This document shows positions 17,495 through 23,237 of a stretch of DNA of 23,237 bases, one piece after another. Position 1 is the stretch's first letter; the number at the start of each line of letters is the position of its first letter. A program made the translations under genes and the position numbers. The DNA is from Chara braunii. Its lineage: Eukaryota > Streptophyta > Charophyceae > Charales > Characeae. The stretch lies in the NCBI GenBank assembly GCA_003427395.1, contig BFEA01000537.1:295170-318406 (forward strand), read 5' to 3'. The notes beneath the pieces were generated by a model. It was not told where the DNA came from, ran no database searches, and saw only the letters and a list, made by a program, of their open reading frames with translations.

Positions 17495-17549
17495 ACTGGC
17501 AATTCCTGTCTCTTGCGCATGTGAAACAGTGAAAGGGTACTTTGGACAT
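15459..17549 (-). CDS. Hypothetical Ser/Gln/Arg-rich protein, up to 696 codons
   Basis: The longest open frame in the window, minus strand, without a stop for about 2.1 kb. The first ATG precedes a (CT)45 tract that encodes a Ser-Leu run, so a later start is more plausible: MKQSELHLFVDVF (about 17385) or MATSGLLPSSNRSS (about 17146). The body is low in hydrophobic residues and Ser-rich, probably disordered, with patches such as DWRRAMAAFERFILQMTHRN, GSDISHGSSGSISSSSGEG and KSKLIRLKEDFEVLRPRTS. The last ~20 residues (IAMYACVLFLKP) change character and may be read-through past an exon end. No catalytic domain is recognised. It has no resemblance to the gag or pol frames nearby. It may be a large exon of a lineage-specific host gene, or a fragment. 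Confidence 0.4.
17401..17490 (+). repeat. (AG)45 microsatellite
   Basis: Uninterrupted AG repeat of about 90 bp. On the minus strand it is (CT)n and lies inside the long open frame as a Ser-Leu repeat; it could alternatively act as the pyrimidine tract of a splice acceptor. Confidence 0.98.
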
Positions 17550-17851
17550 GACTGTATTATATAACTATCATTAGAAAATGATTAGATTCATTATATTTTT
17601 GTCTTTCCAGAGACAAGTTCAGACAACCAGACAGCTTAAGATTTCATGATACACTTCTCCTCCCAGATCACGCAGCTACCTACAGAGTAAGCAGTGCTAA
17701 GCACTCTTTTTTTTTTTGGAGAGAGAACAAGCTACTGATACAGTATCCTATGGATGCGAGCTTTAGTGTCACGGCTTGTTGGGAACTTGCTTTGCCTTGC
17801 CGCTGTGATGTTATGAGAGTCAATAATGAACCAAAGGGAAACAAAGAAAAA
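17550..17851. other. Non-coding stretch, nothing recognised
   Basis: AT-richer than its surroundings, with a poly-T run at about 17707-17718. No gene, repeat partner or RNA motif was found before the tRNA-like segment. Confidence 0.5.
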
Positions 17852-18120
17852 ACGACGGGCTAGCTCAGTTGGTATCCCCATGAACTGTTGAAATACAGTC
17901 CTGATTTGGAATCCAGATGCAAATTACCATGCAATCAGTTGAACCGAATAAAATGGTGCTGAATTATGATTCAGGCAGACCTCTGTCTGGACTGCTCCGG
18001 ACAGTCCCGTGTTCTGAATTAACTGCGTATCCAGACTGCTCCAGACACCAGACCAATCTGGAAACGGGACCAATCCGGACAAAATAGTTCTGAATTACAA
18101 TTTGGCCGGACCTCTGTGCA
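17852..18120 (+). mobile_element. tRNA-like segment, possible SINE or tRNA pseudogene
   Basis: TAGCTCAGTTGG (17861-17872) is a perfect match to the Pol III A-box consensus (TRGCNNAGYNGG), as in tRNA D-arms. GATTTGGAATCC (17903-17914) resembles the B-box GGTTCGANTCC at a tRNA-like distance. Between them ACTGT..ACAGT forms a 5-bp stem around TGAAAT, like an anticodon arm. The D-stem is not complementary and the acceptor stem is not evident, so it is not a functional tRNA. Downstream, a segment at 17960-17987 recurs diverged at 18090-18117 (both CTGAATTA to GACCTCTGT). The right limit is a guess. Confidence 0.35.
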
Positions 18121-18126
18121 AGGAAA

Positions 18127-18354
18127 ATGAGCGATAGCGAACTTCAGAAATCAAACAGCATCATACACATGAGACCAGATAGTCGTGACCTCGAACTAAT
18201 AGCGGAATTGCATCACGAGTTCCACCAAATAAGAGCACAGCAAAAGCTCATAATTAACAATGCTGGAATAGTCTCATCATCATCAACGAAGAACCAATGT
18301 CGATATCCTATCTGGCGCTCAGCGCCCAGACTACAGATGGCAGATCCTATCTAG
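18127..18354 (+). CDS. Small hypothetical frame, 75 codons
   Basis: ATG at 18127 (MSDSELQKSNSIIHMRPDSR, then DLELIAELHHEFHQIRAQQK) with ordinary, non-repetitive composition for about 50 residues. It begins right after the possible SINE. There is no recognisable domain and no neighbouring exon was identified. It may be a first exon or chance; listed only because its composition is not repeat-driven. Confidence 0.15.
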   Translation: MSDSELQKSNSIIHMRPDSRDLELIAELHHEFHQIRAQQKLIINNAGIVSSSSTKNQCRYPIWRSAPRLQMADPI

Positions 18355-18736
18355 CCTATCTACGATGCCGCTGATGACGTCAGCAGCTTCCGGAAGTACG
18401 AGCAGATCTCGGCCAATGCCGTTCGCCTCAAGCACTAGGTTTGTCTTTCGTATCACTCACAACCTTGAACCACAACTCACAGCTGCCACATGCACCCAAG
18501 AACCACCATGCGCCCCATCCAGCATACAGCAGCGCAGCTCGGCTATGGCTGCCTGCTCCTTCCAGCTCGCCCGAATCAGGCCCTGGGCCTGTGGTAGTTG
18601 CCCGTGTCCAACTGCCCGCGGCCTGTGTTCGGTTTATGTTGCGAATCTGGCCCAGGGCCTGCCTCTGCAATCAGACTCGCTTTCTTTCCACTTCGCACAC
18701 ATGCAAACAGATGGAGACTCACACTGGCGCAGGGCA
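18355..18736. other. Flanking DNA at the truncated end of element 2, no gene
   Basis: G/C-rich with two near-palindromes of the type AGGCCCTGGGCCT (18581-18593, and GGCCCAGGGCCTG at 18648-18660). The minus-strand RT frame runs into this DNA after LREAKW without any further RT similarity, so about 18737 marks a breakpoint. Confidence 0.5.
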
Positions 18737-19369
18737 CCCACTTAGCCTCTCTAAGCTTCTCCAAGACCTGCCTCAGATGGCCCTCATGCTCCTGGAGGGT
18801 CTTACTGAACACTAGAATATCATCTAGATATACTACAACAAATCTATATAACCACGGCCTAAACAAATCGTTCCTGCAGCGCTGGAAAGTTGTTGGCGCA
18901 TTGGTTAGTCCAAAGGGCATAACTATAAACTCATAGTGCCCGTATCTAGTCCGGAATGCTGTCTTGTACTGATCATCATGATGAACCTCTATCTGATGAT
19001 ATCTGATGATAGTCGGACTTTAAATCTATCTTCGAAAAATACTTGCAGCCCTGCACCCGGTCTAACAGATCGTCTATATGGGGCACTGGTTCTGCATTCT
19101 TCACTGTGATAGCATTAAGACCCTATAGTCTATACACATTCTAAGCTCTCCCTCTTTCTTGGGGACAAAGAGAACAGGTGCTCCAAATGGAGATGAACTG
19201 GGCCTAATCCAACCCTTCTCGAGGAGCTCGTCTAACTGCTTACGTAGCTCCTCTAACTCCCTTGGGGACATTCTGTAAATCGCTCCTTTAGGAGTCCTAC
19301 TGCCAGACTCTATCTCTATGCGATGCTGGATCGGACGCGACACTACTCCTGTAGGCGGCTTAACTAGGT
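18737..19369 (-). pseudogene. pol: Reverse transcriptase of element 2, truncated, two indels
   Basis: The N-terminal part reads GVVSRPIQHRIEI, GAIYRMSPRELEELRKQLDE, LLEKGWIRPSSSPFGAPVLF, VPKKEGELRMCIDYR. A one-base deletion in the C run at 19121-19123 then shifts the frame. In the shifted frame it reads [41 protein letters not shown] 10-bp tandem duplication at 18991-19010 shifts it back, giving [15 protein letters not shown] and the catalytic [12 protein letters not shown] near 18834-18800. Similarity stops after LREAKW at about 18737. The RT palm is present, unlike in element 1, but the C-terminus, RNase H and integrase are lost. Confidence 0.9.
18991..19010 (+). repeat. 10-bp tandem duplication in RT
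   Basis: ATCTGATGAT occurs twice in a row. On the minus strand it duplicates the codons around YHQI and inserts 10 bases in the RT frame. Confidence 0.9.
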
Positions 19370-20180
19370 TTGTATATTCTTCCAGCAGCTTGGCAATAGC
19401 AGGGTCGATGGGTGCCTCCTCCTTAGGCTCAGTGATTGGCCTCACGTAGGCTACACAAATCTGCTCTTCTAATTGCTCCTTCTTTACTAATCGCGCGAAC
19501 GCGGGAGCGTTGAGGCAGCAATGTGTCAGAGTGTTGTCTACCCCTGACACATGAAACACGCGTGTGGTCTTAACTTCACCTGTGGGGCTAGGGAGCCTAC
19601 ACTCGTGTTCTCTCAAATGGAGTATGGCCCCTGCTGCCTCTCCCCAGTCCATTCCTAGGACTATATCAAAAGGAAGACTGTCTTTCACGAGGAGAGTCAG
19701 GGAATGGAGAACTTTATCCACCTTCCCATCTTTCTCTAGGCGAAAGTCCGCCTGGACTCCCTCGACGTAATCCTCGACTCGCATAATGCGATTGTCTGCA
19801 AGGATACTGATTATAGGGTCTGCTAACTTTTGGACTGTCAAGTTTAGCTTTAACTTCTGCAACGCTTTCCTACTGATGTAGTTGCGGGTGGCCCCACTGT
19901 TTACAAGGGTCCCTACTCTACCTCTAAAAATCTCTACGTTTACTAAAACTAGTTGTCCTTTGGCATCCTTTTGCATCTTGGCCCAGGCAGGCATTCTCTC
20001 CTTCAACTCTTTAGCCACGCCTGTGAGGGCAGTACCTAGGGAGACGCTTACACAAGCAGTCTCCGGACAGCTGTCTAGGTATTGGCCAGCAACCTCTGTC
20101 GTAGGCTCACGTGGTTTGGGAGTTCCTCTATGGTGCGCGCACTCTTCTCTACATGGCCTAGGGGTAACGACAGTTGCCAC
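19370..20180 (-). pseudogene. pol: Retroviral-type aspartic protease and linker, active site mutated
   Basis: The protease cleaves Gag-Pol. The minus-strand frame from 20180 contains VNVEIFRGRVGTLVNSGATR, the active-site region, which should read D-S-G; here it is N-S-G, with the Asn codon AAC at 19899-19901. The second conserved part, DSLPFDIVLGMDWGEAAGAI (about 19680-19620), is typical of Ty3/gypsy proteases. The linker to RT includes EEQICVAYVRPITEPKEEAP and DPAIAKLLEEYTNLVKPPTG. GAC to AAC is a C-to-T change on the opposite strand. A retropepsin needs Asp here, so the enzyme is presumed dead. The frame is open and joins the start of RT. Confidence 0.88.
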
Positions 20181-20199
20181 CCCTACCGGCGGTTGCCTT

Positions 20200-20659
20200 C
20201 CGCTGCTTGTGCAGCGTACCAGGCTTCTTTATACTTTGGACAATATTTAAGTTATGTGGCCTGGATCACCGCCGTAAATGCACTGATTCTAGTCCACACA
20301 ACGCTGCCACATAGTCTGGTCCAAGCCCAGGTCTTCCCATGGCGTGCCCTGTGGCAAGCCAGGGTGTCATCCACCTCTCCTTGGAGGTGACCAGTAAGAT
20401 CGTGAGCGATTTGGCGGGGGACCTTGACCCCTACCTTCCTCTTGGCGGTTTCCTCTGCCGCCAACCCCCTGAGCGCCCTGTCCTCGGCCACCTGAGGCCC
20501 AGCCCCCTTGGACCTGGCCTCCTCCTCTACCTTGCGGCCTCCCTCCAGCCACGACAGCAGCGTAGGTCCTCCCCTAACCCCCACTACTGTCCTCCTCCTC
20601 TAGGCCCCACTCAATCTGGCTGTATGGGACCTCGTCCGTACCACCCTCGTCTAACGTAA
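20200..20659 (-). pseudogene. gag: Gag tail: Gly/Arg-rich region and degenerate CCHC zinc knuckle
   Basis: In the same frame as the protease the minus strand reads LTLDEGGTDEVPYSQIEWGL, then AAVVAGGRPQGRGGGQVQGG and similar Gly/Arg repeats, then QCIYGGDPGHIT near 20245-20285. This resembles a nucleocapsid knuckle C-x2-C-x4-H-x4-C in which the second Cys is Gly and the last is lost. Stops are TAG at 20574-20576, TGA at 20367-20369 and TAA codons near 20220-20245. This region binds RNA in intact elements. The frame differs from the gag body upstream. Confidence 0.7.
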
Positions 20660-22159
20660 GGATCAAATGATCCTTGGCCCTAACCTGGCCAGAGATAGTA
20701 CGGCCCTTCCACTTTTTGCCTTATCCAGGTCCTTGTGCCAGAAAGTGGAAACTGGCATGGACTGTGCCTCGAACAACACCACCTCTCTACTCAACGCATC
20801 ATATGTCATGGTGGGCTGTCGACTCTTCTCGAAAAAGTGCACTCGTAGGGGCTCTGGCGTGGCACGAAAGAAGAGATTGACCAACTGGGGCTCAGTGACC
20901 CCGTGGTCTGGGACGACTACAAGCTTGTTCAGTACGCCTTTGAGTGCTCAGGCACTCCTCCACTGGCGTGAGTGGATAGTCTGCAGTTTGTCAGAGGCCC
21001 TAACGCCTCACGTGACATCTACAAATCGCTCCTTAAGGAGCCGAAAGAACTCAGGGAGAGGGGTGATCTTAGAATAAGCGACCATGTTATTCTCGCACTG
21101 TGCAGCGCGAGCGAGCGATCTAGCAAAGTTTGCGGCCTCATCCTTGAGGGCCTAAAAGGCGATGAGGACCTGTTCCTCTGGCACTATGTGTTGTAAATGA
21201 ACGTATGTATTTACGCTGGCCTCCCAATTATCGAAATTTTCCTCTTTCTTCCCGCCGTAGGACTCAGGAAACTTCATCTTAAGGGGCTCTCTACGGGGGT
21301 GTAGCTCTTCCTCCTTTGATAAAGCCAGCTTTGCACTCTCAATGGCCCATGTACAAAACTTCTCCGTGCCCTCCAATCTCACCTGCACCTCGGCACCTAC
21401 GTGCTGCATCATCTCATGTGCGAAACCTCGGAAGCCTAAGCGTATGGAGTGTAAGGTCATATCTTGGGCTCTCGAAAACTAATACCGATCCTCCCAGGCC
21501 CTGGCTAAGAGCTCAATGTTCCTAGACATAATATCTAATTTCCCTTGTATGTCAGCTTGTGCCTGGATCTTCGCTCGTTGCTCCTTGATCACCTCCAACT
21601 CCCTCGCTATTTGACTCGCCTCATCCATCCTTCTTTTCCTTTCCCTCCTCAGACGCAATTTCCATTCTAACTTTTTCTCGTCCTCGATTGTCTCGCCTCT
21701 TAAGGGATCTTGTTCCGCTTCTCACTCCTTAATTGCGGCTTCCTTCTCCTCTGGGGAAACATACAACATGGCCTCCTCCTCCTCTCCCAGAGATAAGTTA
21801 GCTACCCACTCAGAGATCTTCTTTTCCAGCCTCGATTCCTCCTTCTTCGTGCCACTGGACTCACCTCTCTCCTTCGTGCGTCTTCTCTCCAAGGGCTCCT
21901 CCTTTTCCTCCTCTTCTTCTACCTCTTCTTCTTCTACTTCCTTCATCTTTTGTTCCTCCTCCTTTCTCAGTCTCTCCATCTCTTCCTCCAACTACTTCGT
22001 CTTCGCCGCCTGCTCCTGCTGTAAGGCCAGCTTTTTGGCCTGCCTAATCAACTCCTTCTTGGCCTCCTTCTCTTTCCTCTCTTTAAGTACGGCGGCGGCT
22101 TGCTCTTCCTGAGCTTTCCTATAAGGGGTGGTAGTCTTGCCAATACGTGTCTCAACCAT
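20660..22159 (-). pseudogene. gag: Gag of element 2, multiple nonsense codons
   Basis: The likely start is ATG at 22157-22159 (MVETRIGKTTTPYRKAQEEQ). A single frame can be followed to 20663 through stops TAG 21992-21994, TGA 21722-21724, TAG 21479-21481, TAG 21152-21154, TGA 21008-21010, TGA 20948-20950 and TGA 20663-20665. The N-terminal 300 codons are a Glu/Lys/Arg-rich coiled coil (KEVEEEEVEEEEEKEEPLER and others). The gag core follows: MKFPESYGGKKEENFDNWEA, SVNTYVHLQHIVPEEQVLIA, LKERFVDVT, VNLFFRATPEPLRVHFFEKS. Reading through the stops gives a continuous protein, so decay was mainly by point mutation. A shift of frame occurs near 20670. Confidence 0.85.
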
Positions 22160-22754
22160 GGTGACAGGTGCACAACCGGATGATGGTTCCGCTCCTCACC
22201 ACTTAAGCTCACACCCCTGCCTAACTCAACCTAGGACTGACTCAATCTAAGGACCACAGAATCTTAACAAGATCCTATCAGCTATGGTCTCTAGCCTGGA
22301 CCTAAACTAAGGTTGTCACTACAAGATTTCCTGCTGATCAGGAGGCATTTAAGGAGATCCCCCGTAACTCCTCAGGAATTATTTAACGTTGCAGACAAGA
22401 CGACGCGATCAGCAAGTCCTCTCAAGACTTAGACAGCCTGTTGTGCAGCCCACAACTCGGATTTTGGGCCTACCGTGCCACACCGAGCAGCCCGCCGGTC
22501 AGTACCGGTCCTTGGGAGGGTTTGTGTCCTCTGGGACAGTCGAGTCGTCAGACACGACCTTTAGCCCTACTAAGCCCGTGTGGGTTTGGTCAACAAGGCT
22601 CTATCCTTCATACACAGAGTTCCTATCACCAGGACAAAAGAGACTCAATGCAGAAAGAAGAGACAGACAGACTCGGCAAGTACCATGGGGTGAGTGCACA
22701 TCCATAGGGCGAGGGGATAGGCTGAAGGCTTGGCGAGAATATACCAACTCCAGC
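22160..22754 (-). mobile_element. Upstream untranslated or LTR region of element 2
   Basis: Lies directly 5' of the element 2 gag ATG on the minus strand. No frame is supported here. An exact LTR border was not found; TGGTGAGGAGCGG (minus, about 22190-22202) is the only TGG-starting primer-site candidate and is weak. An AT-rich TTAAATAATTCC on the minus strand near 22377-22388 might be a promoter element. Confidence 0.4.
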
Positions 22755-22906
22755 TTGGTCAATTTCGTGGTCAACAGCCCCCGCCAACTCTGGTCAACGC
22801 TTGGTCAACTCGCCGGTCAACACCTTGGTCAGCACCAGTCAACTCACCGGTCAACTCTCCGGTCAAAGTCTTGGTCAACGCTGGTCAACTCTTCGGTCAA
22901 CGCCTT
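22755..22906 (-). promoter_or_regulatory. W-box minisatellite, ~12-bp period
   Basis: GGTCAA (minus strand TTGACC) occurs at 22757, 22769, 22792, 22803, 22815, 22849, 22861, 22873, 22883 and 22895. Degenerate units fill the gaps at about 22783 (GCCAAC), 22827 (GGTCAG) and 22837 (AGTCAA). Spacing is 10-12 bp throughout. TTGAC(C/T) is the core bound by WRKY transcription factors. On the strand of element 2 the array lies about 600 bp upstream of gag, where an LTR enhancer would be. Confidence 0.7.
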
Positions 22907-23194
22907 AGGCAACCCTTGATTCGACTATGGCTGCTGGCACCTTTCTTCCTCACCAACCTTCCTTATCCTCCTTGTCCCTCCTTCCTTCTTTCTCTTTCTT
23001 CCTCGCTCAACCCTGGCTATGGCTTCCTTCACTTTCGTTGTCCCTCCTTTCTTCTTCCTCGGCTATGGTTTCTCTCTCCTTCGTCCCTCCTTCCTTCTCC
23101 TTCGCTTCACCTATCTCTCTCCTTCGTGATACCCTGTGTCCGAGCTCCGCGGCTATGGCCGCTTTCTTCTTTGGACCGCACAACAATCTTGTAT

Positions 23195-23200
<6 letters not shown>
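22907..23200. other. Pyrimidine-rich stretch with repeated CTATGG motif, no gene
   Basis: TTCCTCC-type low-complexity DNA with CTATGG in GGCTATGG-like context at 22925, 23017, 23063 and 23153. It may still belong to the LTR of element 2. No coding or RNA signal is seen. Confidence 0.4.

Positions 23201-23237
<37 letters not shown>
23201..23237 (+). repeat. (TC)n microsatellite at window edge
   Basis: TC repeat continuing to the end of the window; full length unknown. Confidence 0.97.

Larger units (their letters stand above)
18737..22159 (-). mobile_element. Degenerate Ty3/gypsy retrotransposon (element 2), gag to RT
   Basis: On the minus strand: gag (22159-20660), Gly/Arg-rich gag tail with degenerate zinc knuckle (20659-20200), protease (about 19945-19580), RT (about 19370-18737). 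RNase H, integrase and the 3' LTR are missing because the copy ends abruptly in RT. It belongs to a lineage different from element 1: gag and protease sequences do not align by eye. Inactivated by at least six nonsense codons in gag, a frameshift near 20670, a protease active-site change and two indels in RT. Confidence 0.88.

Noticed and set aside
17041-17564. Plus frames ending in Arg-Glu repeats
   Set aside because: Shadows of the minus frame extended by the (AG)45 tract.
17852-17925. Functional tRNA gene
   Set aside because: D-stem and acceptor stem cannot be paired and the B-box has mismatches; kept only as a tRNA-like relic.
22389-22919. 176-codon plus frame across the GGTCAA array
   Set aside because: The open frame is on the strand opposite element 2, has no domain and its end is built from the 12-bp repeat.
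1-23237. CRISPR array, bacterial operon, or defence system
   Set aside because: No spaced identical repeats with unique spacers, no ribosome-binding-site-spaced genes; all evidence is eukaryotic retroelement.

Overview
The window looks like transposable-element-dense nuclear DNA from the green plant lineage. The evidence is chromodomain-type Ty3/gypsy polyproteins, long (CA)n, (GA)n and (GAA)n microsatellites, intronless broken reading frames and plant-type regulatory motifs (TTGAC W-boxes, TGACGTGG-type ACGT boxes). The flavour of the elements suggests a streptophyte alga such as Chara. That is an inference from general familiarity and was not verified. I recognise no intact conserved host gene.

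Layout. Positions 1-2160 hold a (CA)n tract, non-coding DNA, an inverted repeat of about 115-bp arms (1317-1746) and short direct repeats. 2860-4148 is a candidate minus-strand LTR: it starts TGTAATGACC at 4148, ends ..GTAACA at 2860, and is followed by a primer-binding-site-like TTGGTATAGGAG. A second copy of its first ~280 bp lies at 13926-14200 on the plus strand, just after a polypurine tract. 4149-9345 is a plus-strand Ty3/gypsy chromovirus relic (element 1): AT-rich leader, gag, linker, partial RT, RNase H, integrase and chromodomain. The protease and the RT catalytic core are missing and there are several frameshifts.

9390-12990 is a family of non-coding repeats in opposite orientation (A1 and A2 on plus, B on minus) that share splice-donor-like modules and TATA-centred palindromes. 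12959-13777 is a charged coiled-coil frame with one stop, probably the 3' ORF of another retroelement. 14421-15161 and 15459-17549 are two long minus-strand open frames (246 and 696 codons) with no family I recognise; they are the best candidates for host or undescribed coding sequence. 17852-18120 contains a tRNA-like A-box/B-box segment, possibly a SINE head.

18737-22159 is a minus-strand Ty3/gypsy relic (element 2) with gag, degenerate zinc knuckle, protease with the catalytic Asp replaced by Asn, and RT with intact YLDD. It is cut off inside RT. Its upstream region (22160-23237) carries a striking ~12-bp-period array of GGTCAA (W-box) motifs.

Nothing here forms an operon or pathway. The working unit is retrotransposon biology: gag and pol domains, LTR promoters, primer sites and decay. 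The nonsense codons in both elements are mostly TAG and TGA, as expected if methylated CAG and CGA sites lost C to T, which points to long-silenced copies.
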